Shown here: in pieces, positions 52,631 through 61,237 of the stretch | Layout of the letters: each line of letters begins with the position of its first letter | Position numbering within the stretch: position 1 is the stretch's first letter | Assembly (NCBI RefSeq): GCF_004364805.1 | Contig: NZ_SOAP01000001.1 | Location: 1,612,001 to 1,676,000, forward strand | DNA: 64,000 nucleotides | Reading direction: 5' to 3' | Source of the DNA: Pelagimonas phthalicica | GTDB lineage: Bacteria > Pseudomonadota > Alphaproteobacteria > Rhodobacterales > Rhodobacteraceae | Program-made: the position numbers and the translations under genes | The notes under the pieces: generated by a model | What the model saw: the letters and a program-made list of their open reading frames with translations, nothing else | Told to the model about the DNA's origin: nothing | Databases searched by the model: none

Positions 52631-53659
52631 ATGACCTATTTGAAACCTGCCCTTGCGGGGCTTTTGCTATTTGCAGCCGGTGCTCAGGCGCAAAGCATCG
52701 AAGGCCTCAGCGTGTCCCCGGATGGCAAAACCGTTTTGATGAGCGGCACCAATCGCGTGGTTTATTCCGTGTCTACCGAAACGATGGAAGTCACCGACCG
52801 CCGCTATGTGCCGCAAATGGTGCGTCAGATCATCCATAGCGATGATGGATCGATGGTCTATCTGCGCGACAATGACAAACGTCTGATCGCCTATAACACC
52901 GCCGATATGTCCGAAGCCTGGCGCACCGAGGATGCGGATGAGGTGGTTTACGCCCCGGAACAGGGCACTTTGGCCATTCTGGATGAGCATTGGAAAGATG
53001 ATTCCATCCGCTTGATGGCTGCAGATAGCGGCAGTCAGACCGCCCGCATTGCCCTGGGCAAGATGAAGACCGACATGTTTGCGCTTGGCCCGGATGGGCG
53101 CTCGGCTCTGATCCTGACCCAATCGTCGAAAAGCGATGCTGAGGTCAAAAAGGACGAGCCGGCGGATATGACCAAGCTGCAAAAGGCGGATTTCAAGCAG
53201 CGCACCGATGGCTATGTCTCGCAAGTTATCGCGGTCGATTTTGATTTGGGCGAGTTCACCCAGGCCGAAAGCCATTATCGCGTGTCCTTTCCCCATGATG
53301 TGAACATGGTCGATGGCAAATTGCTGATCCTGCGCAGCAATCTCGACAGTGCCATTGTTGGCTCGGACGGGTCTGCCGAATTGATTGATCTGGGCAAGGA
53401 TCACTTCAACTCCGCCATGTTGGACAAGGCGGGCACGACCTACATCCTGACCCGCGGTACTGATTTGCGCTTTGTGCCCGTGGGCGGTGGCGCTGCCGAA
53501 GGGTTGCTGAGCGTTCAGCGCCTGCAGGGTGGTCCGGCGGAATGGGTGACAGCGATCACCGAGGGTAAGGATGGCACCCTGTACTTTGCGACAAACGCCT
53601 ATCGCCTGATCAAGGTTCCGGCGGATCGCGGGTCAGCGCAGGTTGTCAGCGTCTATTAA
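52631..53659 (+). CDS. Secreted beta-propeller-like protein, hypothetical
   Basis: 342 residues with a signal peptide (MTYLKPALAGLLLFAAGAQA). Repeats such as SVSPDGKTVLMSGTNRVVYSVS, HSDDGSMVYLRDNDKRLIAYN and LGPDGRSALILTQS are four-strand blade-like units of about 40 residues, typical of WD40/YVTN-type propellers. No enzyme motif or haem site is visible. Its place 90 bp after the vWA lipoprotein gene suggests they work together in the periplasm. Confidence 0.78.
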   Translation: MTYLKPALAGLLLFAAGAQAQSIEGLSVSPDGKTVLMSGTNRVVYSVSTETMEVTDRRYVPQMVRQIIHSDDGSMVYLRDNDKRLIAYNTADMSEAWRTEDADEVVYAPEQGTLAILDEHWKDDSIRLMAADSGSQTARIALGKMKTDMFALGPDGRSALILTQSSKSDAEVKKDEPADMTKLQKADFKQRTDGYVSQVIAVDFDLGEFTQAESHYRVSFPHDVNMVDGKLLILRSNLDSAIVGSDGSAELIDLGKDHFNSAMLDKAGTTYILTRGTDLRFVPVGGGAAEGLLSVQRLQGGPAEWVTAITEGKDGTLYFATNAYRLIKVPADRGSAQVVSVY

Positions 53660-53679
53660 GGCCCTAAACCCAGGCAAAA

Positions 53680-53708
53680 CGCGCGCCGTTTCAATGCTGC
53701 GGCGCGCG
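53680..53708 (+). terminator. GC hairpin after the propeller gene
   Basis: CGCGCGCCG (53680-53688) with CGGCGCGCG (53700-53708), 11-nt loop, starting 20 bp past the stop codon. No T-run follows. It probably marks the transcript end. The rest of the gap up to 53918 shows no gene. Confidence 0.5.
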
Positions 53709-53918
53709 AATCCCTCTACACCTACCGGCGTGAATTTGATTCGCCATCCGTTTCGCAGACTGAAACACCGGGCAACGAAATTTCACAAAATGCGCTTATT
53801 TGGCTAACTTTCTGTCGCAATCATGAAAACGGACGCCGTGTTCCGATTGACCAATGCTGCGCCGCCGCGCTAGGCATGCCTCTGACAAATGAGAGCCAAT
53901 ACCCGGGAGGACACCGGC

Positions 53919-55568
53919 ATGAGCGACGTACAGCGCGAGTCGATGGAATATGATGTGGTGATCGTAGGGGGCGGACCTGCGGGTCTGTCTGCTGCCATTC
54001 GCCTGAAACAGCTGGATGAAAACCTGGAGGTTGTCCTGCTGGAAAAAGGGTCAGAAGTTGGCGCGCATATCCTGTCCGGTGCCGTGCTTGACCCCTGTGG
54101 CCTTGATGCGCTGATCCCGGATTGGAAAGAAAAAGGCGCGCCGCTGAACACCCCGGTAAAAGAAGACAACTTTTACATGATGGGTGAGGCCGGTCAGGTT
54201 CGCATTCCGAACTTCCCCATGCCGCCGCTGATGAACAATCACGGCAATTATATCGTGTCGATGGCCAATGTCTGCCGCTGGATGGCGGAACAAGCCGAAG
54301 CGCTGGGTGTGGAAATCTTCCCCGGTATGGCCTGTTCCGAAGTGATCTATGGCGAAAACGGTGAAGTGCGCGGCGTTGTCGCTGGGGAATTCGGCAAAGA
54401 GGCCGATGGCAGCCAAGGTCCGGGTTACGAGCCTGGCATGGAACTGCTGGGCAAATATGTCTTCCTCGCCGAAGGTGTGCGCGGTTCGCTTTCGAAAGAA
54501 GTGATCGCCAAATACGACCTGCAGGCTGGCAAAGAGCCGCAGAAATTCGGCATTGGCATGAAAGAGATCTGGGAAATCGATCCCGCCAAGCACAAAGAAG
54601 GCACTGTAACCCATACGATGGGCTGGCCTTTGAACAGCAATGCTGGTGGCGGGTCTTTCATCTACCACATTGAGAACAATCAGGTCTATGTCGGCTTTGT
54701 GGTTCACCTGAACTATCAGAACCCGCACCTGTACCCCTACATGGAGTTCCAGCGCTTTAAGCATCATCCGATGGTGGCCAAGCTGCTCGAGGGCGGCAAA
54801 CGCGTGGCTTACGGTGCGCGCGCCATTTCCGAGGGCGGCTATCAGTCCATGTGCAAAATGGTGGCTCCGGGTGTGGCGCTGCTGGGCTGTTCCGTTGGCA
54901 TGGTCAACGTGCCGCGCATCAAGGGCAACCATAACGCCATGCTGTCGGGCAAAGCCGCCGCCGAAGCCGCCTTTGAGGCGATCAAGGCCGAGCGTCAGGG
55001 TGATGAGCTGTCCGATTACGAGACCGAAGTGCGTACCGGCGCCATTGGTCAGGACCTAAAGAAGGTGCGCAACGTCAAACCGATGTGGTCCAAATGGGGC
55101 CTGACCGCCTCGCTGGCGATGGGCGGTTTGGACATGTGGACCAACACGCTGGGCTTTTCGCTGTTTGGCACCATGAGCCACGGCAAGAACGACGCACAAA
55201 GCACCGGCTCCGCAGCCGCGCATAAGCCGATTGATTATCCGAAACCGGATGGCAAGCTCAGCTTTGATCGCCTGACCAACGTGTCCTTCTCGTTTACCAA
55301 CCACGAAGAAAGCCAGCCCGCGCATCTGAAACTGAGCGACGAGAATATCCCGATCTCGGTCAACCTGCGCCAGTTTGACGAACCCGCCCAGCGTTATTGC
55401 CCGGCTGGTGTGTACGAAGTTGTGAGCGAAGAGGGCAAAGAGCCGAAATTCGTGATCAACTTCCAGAACTGCGTGCATTGCAAGACCTGCGATATCAAGG
55501 ATCCAAGCCAGAATATCACCTGGACGGTTCCGCAGGGCGGCGACGGGCCAAACTACCCCAATATGTAA
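53919..55568 (+). CDS. Electron-transfer flavoprotein-ubiquinone oxidoreductase
   Basis: 549 residues from the ATG at 53919 (MSDVQRESMEYD). The FAD-binding VVIVGGGPAGLSAAIRLKQ is near residue 10; a ubiquinone-binding and membrane-facing region follows. The C-terminal 4Fe-4S domain has Cys ligands in RYCPAGVYEV and NCVHCKTCDIKDPSQNI. It passes electrons from ETF, reduced by acyl-CoA and other dehydrogenases such as the one at 39321, to ubiquinone. A textbook length and layout. Confidence 0.96.
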   Translation: MSDVQRESMEYDVVIVGGGPAGLSAAIRLKQLDENLEVVLLEKGSEVGAHILSGAVLDPCGLDALIPDWKEKGAPLNTPVKEDNFYMMGEAGQVRIPNFPMPPLMNNHGNYIVSMANVCRWMAEQAEALGVEIFPGMACSEVIYGENGEVRGVVAGEFGKEADGSQGPGYEPGMELLGKYVFLAEGVRGSLSKEVIAKYDLQAGKEPQKFGIGMKEIWEIDPAKHKEGTVTHTMGWPLNSNAGGGSFIYHIENNQVYVGFVVHLNYQNPHLYPYMEFQRFKHHPMVAKLLEGGKRVAYGARAISEGGYQSMCKMVAPGVALLGCSVGMVNVPRIKGNHNAMLSGKAAAEAAFEAIKAERQGDELSDYETEVRTGAIGQDLKKVRNVKPMWSKWGLTASLAMGGLDMWTNTLGFSLFGTMSHGKNDAQSTGSAAAHKPIDYPKPDGKLSFDRLTNVSFSFTNHEESQPAHLKLSDENIPISVNLRQFDEPAQRYCPAGVYEVVSEEGKEPKFVINFQNCVHCKTCDIKDPSQNITWTVPQGGDGPNYPNM

Positions 55569-55631
55569 AACTTAAGCTTGCCTTCATCCTTTTTTGCCAC
55601 CCTTCCCCAAAGGGAAGCGAACAGGCACCGG

Positions 55632-55919
55632 ATGAAGGCACGCGACACACGTTGGCCCAGCTCTTGGGCGTTCGAGCTTCGCACACGCGAGGCTCGTTTT
55701 CTTGCGCGGGTCACAAATGTCAGCCTGTCCGGCCTACATTTTGAGGGCCGGGTCAAAGCACGACCTGGTCAAATCGTCAAATTCAAAATCCTCAACGACA
55801 TCGTGACCGGGCGTGTGGTGCGCGTCAGCATGACCGAAGGGGCGATAAGTTTTCGGCGCAAATTGACGGATTTCCAGCTTTCCATCATGCGGCAGCTGCG
55901 GGATTTTCATGAATTGTAG
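55632..55919 (+). CDS. PilZ domain protein
   Basis: 95 residues from MKARDTRWPSSWAFEL; an ATG 18 codons upstream is possible. The c-di-GMP-binding pair is present in outline: an Arg-rich segment (RTREARFLAR) and NVSLSG at 29-34, the (D/N)xSxxG motif. A one-domain protein probably binds c-di-GMP and acts on a partner. The gene lies between etf-QO and a TPR gene. Confidence 0.82.
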   Translation: MKARDTRWPSSWAFELRTREARFLARVTNVSLSGLHFEGRVKARPGQIVKFKILNDIVTGRVVRVSMTEGAISFRRKLTDFQLSIMRQLRDFHEL

Positions 55920-56024
55920 GCCTCTTAGGTCAGGAATGACGCCCTTGTCATACCTGCCTGATTGCGTAGCATCACATCTGGGCATAGGCTCTGCTTGACC
56001 GGTCTTACGAAAGAGAGGCGCATA

Positions 56025-57740
56025 GTGGCATTCTGGGCAAACACAATTCGGGCGGCATTGATCACGGCGGGGATCTCCTTGCCTCACGGTGCCGTGGCCA
56101 ATGGCATTTCAGGCGATTACCTCGCCGCCCGGCAAGCCAGCTTTCTCGGAGATTTCAAAGCCGCGGCACATTATTACGACCGTGCTCTCAAATTCGACCC
56201 GGACCGCCCTGAGCTGCTGGAACGTGGCGTTTTGTCCAACCTCGCCCTTGGCGAAGTGGAGGTCGCTGCAGGCCTGGCCCGGCACATGGCAGAGCTTGGA
56301 CTGACCAGCCAAATCGCCCATATGGCCATCGTCGCGCGTGACGCCAAAGACGAAAACTATGCCGCCGTGATTCAGGCGATCAACGAAAAACGCGGGCTTG
56401 GCCCCCTGGCCGATGGGCTAGTGCTGGCATGGTCAAAGCTGGGTCAAGGCGACATGAGCGAGGCTTTGGTTGGCTTTGACGATGTCAAAAAGGTTCAGGG
56501 CCTGGGCAGTTTCGCGATCTACCACAAGGCATTGGCCCTTGCCTCGGTCGGTGATTTTGAAAATGCCGAATTGCTTTTGTCCTCGGACGAAGGTGTTGCG
56601 CTAGCCATGACCCGTCGCGGTGTCATGGCGCATTGCGAAATGCTGAGCCAGTTGGACCGCAACCAGGATGCGCTGGACCTGCTGTCACGCTCTTTTGGGC
56701 GCGATCTGGACCCAGAGTTGGACGCTATGCGCACCGCGCTTGAGGTCGGCGAAAAGCTGACATTCACCCATGTGCGCTCCCCCCGCGACGGTATTTCCGA
56801 GGTTTTCTTTACGCTTGGCGGAGCCCTGGCGAATGAAAACAATGACGAGTTGACGCTGATCTACACCCAGCTGGCCGAATATCTGCGCCCCGACCACGTG
56901 GATGCAATCCTGCTCACCGGTGAGGTGCTGGATGCGATGCAGCGCTATGAGCTGGCCGTCACCACCTATGGCCGCGTTCCCGCTGATGATGTGTCTCACC
57001 ACGCCGCCGAATTGGGGCGCGCCGCGGCCTTGCGTGCGCAGGACAAGAATGATGAGGCGATTGAGGTTCTCAAAGCCCTGGCGCAAAGCCATGGGGAATT
57101 GCCAGTGGTGCATTCCACCCTGGGCGACATGCTGCGCGCCGAAGAGCAATATTCCGAGGCCACCGCCGCCTATTCCAAGGCGCTTGGCCTTTACGAAGAG
57201 GTCACAGATCGCCAGTGGTTCCTCTTTTACACCCGTGGCATTGCCAATGAACGCCAAGGCGATTGGGAGGCCGCCGAAGCCGATTTCCGCAAGGCGCTTG
57301 AGCTGAACCCGGATCAGCCGCAGGTGTTGAACTATCTCGGCTATTCGTTGGTTGAAAAGCAATTGAAGCTTGACGAGGCGCTCGACATGATCGAGCGCGC
57401 TGTCGCCAAGCAACCCAATGCTGGCTATATCGTCGACTCGCTGGGCTGGGTTCTCTACCGCCTTGGCCGCTACGAGGAAGCGGTGCCGCATATGGAACGC
57501 GCCGCCGAGCTGATGCCGATCGACCCGATCGTGAATGACCATTTGGGCGATGTTTACTGGGCCGTCGGGCGCACCCGCGAGGCGGAATTCATGTGGAAAC
57601 GCGCGCTCAGCTTTGCCGATTGGGAAGGCGCGGCAGAAGAAACCGATGTCGACCGCATCCGCCGCAAGCTTGAGGTCGGGCTGGATCAGGTCCTGTCGGA
57701 AGAGGGCGCAGAACCGCTCAAGGTGGCCAATGGCGATTGA
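56025..57740 (+). CDS. Exported tetratricopeptide-repeat protein
   Basis: 571 residues from the GTG at 56025, with AGAGAGG upstream. An N-terminal signal-like segment (FWANTIRAALITAGISLPHGAVA) is followed by TPR units across the rest, for example AAHYYDRALKFDPDRPELLERG, EADFRKALELNPDQPQVLNYLGYSLVE and AVPHMERAAELMPIDPIVNDHLGDVYW. TPRs are protein-binding scaffolds. The gene ends inside the ispE start (11-bp overlap), an arrangement typical of this group. Its partner is unknown. Confidence 0.88.
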   Translation: MAFWANTIRAALITAGISLPHGAVANGISGDYLAARQASFLGDFKAAAHYYDRALKFDPDRPELLERGVLSNLALGEVEVAAGLARHMAELGLTSQIAHMAIVARDAKDENYAAVIQAINEKRGLGPLADGLVLAWSKLGQGDMSEALVGFDDVKKVQGLGSFAIYHKALALASVGDFENAELLLSSDEGVALAMTRRGVMAHCEMLSQLDRNQDALDLLSRSFGRDLDPELDAMRTALEVGEKLTFTHVRSPRDGISEVFFTLGGALANENNDELTLIYTQLAEYLRPDHVDAILLTGEVLDAMQRYELAVTTYGRVPADDVSHHAAELGRAAALRAQDKNDEAIEVLKALAQSHGELPVVHSTLGDMLRAEEQYSEATAAYSKALGLYEEVTDRQWFLFYTRGIANERQGDWEAAEADFRKALELNPDQPQVLNYLGYSLVEKQLKLDEALDMIERAVAKQPNAGYIVDSLGWVLYRLGRYEEAVPHMERAAELMPIDPIVNDHLGDVYWAVGRTREAEFMWKRALSFADWEGAAEETDVDRIRRKLEVGLDQVLSEEGAEPLKVANGD

Positions 57741-58545
57741 GGTCTTTGCACCCGCCAAGATCAATCTGACGCTACATGTGACCGGACAACGACCAGATGG
57801 CTACCACCTGCTGGAGTCGCTGGTGGTGTTCGCTGATATTGGCGATCAGCTGCGTGTTTCCAAATCTGACGAGATGCAGATCACCGTGGATGGCCCCTTT
57901 GCCCAAGGGGTGCCCACCGACCAGCGCAACCTGTGCTGGCGCGCGGCGGAGCTTTTTGGCGAAACGGTGTCGATTCACCTGACCAAGAACCTGCCACATG
58001 CTGCCGGGATTGGCGGAGGTTCCTCTGATGCGGCCGCGGTGCTGAACGCCATGGAACAGCTTTTTGAGTGGCCTTGTTCGGCCAGCGCTCTGTCGCTGGG
58101 CGCGGATGTTCCGGTTTGCCAGCGCGGCCGCGCCACACTCATGTCGGGGATCGGTGAAACACTCTCCGAAACGGACATACGCCCGCTAGACGCCGTTCTG
58201 GTCAACCCGCGCGTAGACGTGCCGACACCGCAGGTCTTCAAAGGACTGACCACCAAGAATAACCCCGCGATGACCCCAATGCCCGCCCCAGACCAAAACC
58301 ATGCGCTCTGGCACTGGCTCGCAGATCAGCGCAACGACCTACAAGCCCCTGCAGTTGCAGCCCAGCCCATCATCGCCGAGGTTTTGGCCACACTGGCATC
58401 CCTGAATCCCCAGATCGCGCGCATGTCCGGCTCTGGCGCAACCTGCTTTGCCCTCTTCGAGACTCGCACCCAAAGAGACGCGGCCGCTCAAACCCTCAAA
58501 CAGCGCAACCCAGAATGGTGGGTCGAACCCACAACCCTGACCTAA
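57730..58545 (+). CDS. ispE: 4-diphosphocytidyl-2-C-methyl-D-erythritol kinase
   Basis: 271 residues from the ATG at 57730 (MAIEVFAPAKINLTLHVTG), overlapping the TPR gene. It belongs to the GHMP kinases: N-terminal PAKINL, ATP-binding PHAAGIGGGSSDAAAVLN near 90-107 and RMSGSGATCFALFE near 233. It phosphorylates CDP-methylerythritol in the MEP isoprenoid route. The polyprenyl synthase gene that follows on the other strand uses the products. Confidence 0.95.
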   Translation: MAIEVFAPAKINLTLHVTGQRPDGYHLLESLVVFADIGDQLRVSKSDEMQITVDGPFAQGVPTDQRNLCWRAAELFGETVSIHLTKNLPHAAGIGGGSSDAAAVLNAMEQLFEWPCSASALSLGADVPVCQRGRATLMSGIGETLSETDIRPLDAVLVNPRVDVPTPQVFKGLTTKNNPAMTPMPAPDQNHALWHWLADQRNDLQAPAVAAQPIIAEVLATLASLNPQIARMSGSGATCFALFETRTQRDAAAQTLKQRNPEWWVEPTTLT

Positions 58546-58560
58546 GTTTCAAATCGAAAC

Positions 58561-58635
58561 ACCTGGCTTTCTTTGGGCCCAAAATATCCTGGGGGTGAAT
58601 GGCGCCTTCAGGCTCCAGAGGGGGCTAGCCCCCTC
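58561..58635 (-). terminator. Family B element B4 between ispE and the polyprenyl synthase gene
   Basis: Read on the minus strand: GGGGGCTAGCCCCC hairpin (58634-58619), a weaker GGAGCC/GGCGCC-type hairpin, then the CCCCCAGGATATTTTGGGCC tail. It lies in the gap between two convergent genes, both ending here, so it can serve as a bidirectional end. Same layout as B1 and B3 relative to the minus-strand gene. Confidence 0.5.
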
Positions 58636-58773
58636 CACCCGCCCGCCGCAGGCGCAATGCCATCACGGTTGATAAACGTTGTCGATCAAACCAGACACAC
58701 TTAACGCTGCCTGAAATCAAAGATTTCAACGCGTTAAATGAGGCTTGATGTTTCGGGTTAAAATCGAAACGCT

Positions 58774-59772
58774 TTAACTAACCCGCGACACCACAAAGTC
58801 ATTCAGCTCGATCAACAAATCTCGCAGCTCGGATTGTGGCAAGACCAGCATCGCTGTCTTGGCGCGCTCGGCCCAGGCCAGGGCTTCTTGTCGGGTGTCT
58901 TCCAGCGCATCGTGCTTGTTGAGCAAGGCAATGGCGTGTTCCAGATCACCGTCACGCTGATCACCTTTTTCGATAACCCGCTTCCAGAAGGCGCGCTCTT
59001 CATCGTCGCCCTTGGCCACGGCTTTGATCAGAGGCAGGGTCAGTTTGCGCTCGCGGAAATCATCACCAACATTCTTACCGGTCGCGTCCGATCCCCAGTA
59101 ATCCAGCAGGTCATCGACAATCTGGAACGCAATTCCCAGCGCATCACCATAGTCGTATAGCGCCTTCACTTCATTTTCGGGACGTCCGGCAATCACTCCG
59201 CCCACCTCGGTCGCGGCCGAGAAAAGTGCCGCGGTCTTGCCGCGCACCACCTGCAAATAGGTCGCCTCGGTCGTGCGCAGATCCTGCGCGGCGGTCAGCT
59301 GCAACACTTCACCTTCGGCAATGGTGGCGGCGGCATTGGACAGAATGCGCAGCACGTCGATATTGCCGGTTTCGGTCATCAACTGGAACGAACGGGCAAA
59401 GAGGTAGTCCCCTACCAGAACGCTTGATTTATTGTCCCAAAGCAGGTTCGCGGTGGGGCGGCCCCGGCGCTTTTCGCTTTCATCCACCACATCATCATGC
59501 AGCAGGGTCGCGGTGTGAATGAATTCAACCGTGGCGGCCAGGTGCACGTGATACGGCCCGTCATAGCCACACATCCGCGCCGCCGCCAGGGTCAGCAACG
59601 GGCGTAGGCGTTTGCCGCCTGCCTCAACCAGATGCGCCGTCACCTCGGGGATACGCGGCGCATGTTCCGACGCCATACGGGTCCGGATCAGCGCATTCAC
59701 AGCGCTCATGTCACCGTCCAGCAGCGTTGCCAGACGTTCATGCGGCTTTAATGGTGTTTGCTCCACGCTCAT
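58774..59772 (-). CDS. Polyprenyl diphosphate synthase (octa-/decaprenyl type)
   Basis: 332 residues from MSVEQTPLKPHERL; a start five codons upstream (59787) is possible. Aspartate-rich first motif LLHDDVVDESEKRRG near 85-100 and second motif FQIVDDLLDYWG near 213-224 identify a trans-isoprenyl chain synthase. It makes the side chain of ubiquinone. Chain length cannot be told by eye. Convergent with ispE. Confidence 0.92.
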   Translation of the reverse strand: MSVEQTPLKPHERLATLLDGDMSAVNALIRTRMASEHAPRIPEVTAHLVEAGGKRLRPLLTLAAARMCGYDGPYHVHLAATVEFIHTATLLHDDVVDESEKRRGRPTANLLWDNKSSVLVGDYLFARSFQLMTETGNIDVLRILSNAAATIAEGEVLQLTAAQDLRTTEATYLQVVRGKTAALFSAATEVGGVIAGRPENEVKALYDYGDALGIAFQIVDDLLDYWGSDATGKNVGDDFRERKLTLPLIKAVAKGDDEERAFWKRVIEKGDQRDGDLEHAIALLNKHDALEDTRQEALAWAERAKTAMLVLPQSELRDLLIELNDFVVSRVS

Positions 59773-59826
59773 CACACTCCCGTGCAAGGGTCGACATTTG
59801 TCGCGCCTTGTCCTTATCTCTCTTCC

Positions 59827-60042
59827 ATGGAAGAGCTTCTACGAACCACCGACATAACACTGATCCCGCTGGCGAAAACCCTTCTGGACGAGATGGGTAT
59901 AGACAGCTTTGAATTGGACGTAAATATGAGCGTCCTCGAAGGCAGCATAGGCATACTGCCGCGCCGGCTCATGGTGCGCCGCGATGAGCTCGATCAGGCC
60001 CGCCGTGTTTTGCACGAAAATGGGGTGCGATTTGAGGATTGA
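59827..60042 (+). CDS. DUF2007 family protein
   Basis: 71 residues from the ATG at 59827 (MEELLRTTDITLIPLAKTLLD). A short alpha/beta domain with VLEGSIGILPRRLMVRRDELDQARRVL, the signal-transducing DUF2007 pattern. Function unknown. The next gene (TrmN-like) starts inside it. Divergent from the polyprenyl synthase with 54 bp between. Confidence 0.85.
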   Translation: MEELLRTTDITLIPLAKTLLDEMGIDSFELDVNMSVLEGSIGILPRRLMVRRDELDQARRVLHENGVRFED

Positions 60043-60805
60043 TCCCTTTTTAACAGAGGATTTGACATGCGACGCCTTTCTGGGCGGCAAGGTCATGTTG
60101 CGCCAACCCCGCGACGGGTATCGTGCAGGTGTTGACCCCGTTTTTCTGGCGGCTACGGTGCAAGCCAAGCCGGGCCAATCGGTTCTGGAGCTGGGTTGCG
60201 GCGCGGCCCCTGCCCTGTGTTGCTTGGGCAAACGTCTGCCGGGGCTGGATTTATACGGGCTGGAGTTGCAGCCCGCCTATGCCGAACTCGGTCGGCAAAA
60301 CCTGTCAGAAAACGGGTTAACGGGCACGATCTGGCAAGGGGATCTGTCAACTCCACCAGCCGAGATGAAGGCGCTCAGCTTTCATCACGTGATCGCCAAC
60401 CCACCCTATTTCGAATCTGACAAACGCATCAAGGCCGATGATGGCGGGCGCGAAATAGCCCTGGCCGGAGAGACCGCTTTGGCGACCTGGGTCGAGACCG
60501 CGACAAAACGCCTAAGGCCGCGCGGCTATGCAACCTTCATCCAACGGGCCGAACGTCTGCCCGAATTGCTGAGTGCCATGCAACAGCATTTGGGCGCTTT
60601 GGAATTGTTACCGCTTTTGCCGCGCAAAAACCGGCCGCCGCGCTTGATCTTGCTGCGCGGACGCAAAGACGGCCGCGCGCCGTTCCAGTTTCACGCACCG
60701 CAGATTATTCACGAGGGCCCGGTACATACCGAGCCCGGAAACGCCTATTCCCCCCGCTTTGACGCGGTATTGAGCCAAGGCGCAGAGCTGCCATTTTCAT
60801 CTTAA
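60032..60805 (+). CDS. tRNA1(Val) adenine-N6-methyltransferase-like (TrmN6 family)
   Basis: About 257 residues. The start is uncertain: a TTG at 60032 or an ATG at 60020, both overlapping the DUF2007 gene. SAM-binding VLELGCGAAPALCCLGK near 50 is followed by the NPPYFES catalytic motif typical of adenine-N6 amino methyltransferases (TrmN6/YfiC). YfiC methylates A37 in tRNA1-Val in E. coli; other targets are possible. Coupled with DUF2007. Confidence 0.85.
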   Translation: MRIDPFLTEDLTCDAFLGGKVMLRQPRDGYRAGVDPVFLAATVQAKPGQSVLELGCGAAPALCCLGKRLPGLDLYGLELQPAYAELGRQNLSENGLTGTIWQGDLSTPPAEMKALSFHHVIANPPYFESDKRIKADDGGREIALAGETALATWVETATKRLRPRGYATFIQRAERLPELLSAMQQHLGALELLPLLPRKNRPPRLILLRGRKDGRAPFQFHAPQIIHEGPVHTEPGNAYSPRFDAVLSQGAELPFSS

Positions 60806-60986
60806 GGTGATTCGCTTTGACGAATATTGCTGAAGTTTGAAATTACCATAGGTTGCGTCGCGTGATTTGAGGCGCCAACAGTTAAAATTTTCGCAAAATG
60901 CCCTGGATCAAGGCAAAACCCCGCCACTTGTCACAAATTCGTTGCATAACCGTGCACCTGCAGCGTGACAACGGCTTGTGATTGTG

Positions 60987-60997
60987 CTGCACTGCAG
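60987..60997. promoter_or_regulatory. CTGC-N3-GCAG palindrome upstream of the YdcH gene
   Basis: CTGCACTGCAG is a perfect palindrome 28 bp before the YdcH start, in a 219-bp non-coding stretch. In Rhodobacter and Paracoccus, PhaR, the granule-regulator, is reported to bind this pattern. The phaAB genes lie 1.5 kb away, but no phasin is adjacent, so the link is weak. Confidence 0.35.
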
Positions 60998-61024
60998 GTG
61001 TTACCCATCCAAAAGGAGAAAACT

Positions 61025-61198
61025 ATGAGCTTAAGTTCGCACCTGCAGGAACTGAAGAAAAAGCATCAGTCGCTCTCTGACGCCGTTGAGCAAGCACAAC
61101 GTGCGCCCGGCGTGGATGACCTGCATATCGTGGACATGAAACGGCAAAAGCTGCGGATCAAGGAAGAAATTGAAAGGCTCTCCACCGCGCACGCATAG
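61025..61198 (+). CDS. YdcH/DUF465 family small protein
   Basis: 57 residues from the ATG at 61025 (MSLSSHLQELKKKHQSLSDAVEQ), with AAGGAG upstream. Nearly all is coiled coil, with the typical segment DLHIVDMKRQKLRIKEEIERL. The family is abundant in proteobacteria and its function is unknown. Convergent with the LysR gene that follows. Confidence 0.88.
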   Translation: MSLSSHLQELKKKHQSLSDAVEQAQRAPGVDDLHIVDMKRQKLRIKEEIERLSTAHA

Positions 61199-61237
61199 TA
61201 GGCATTACATCGTCGGACGACCACCAGAGCAAGCAGT

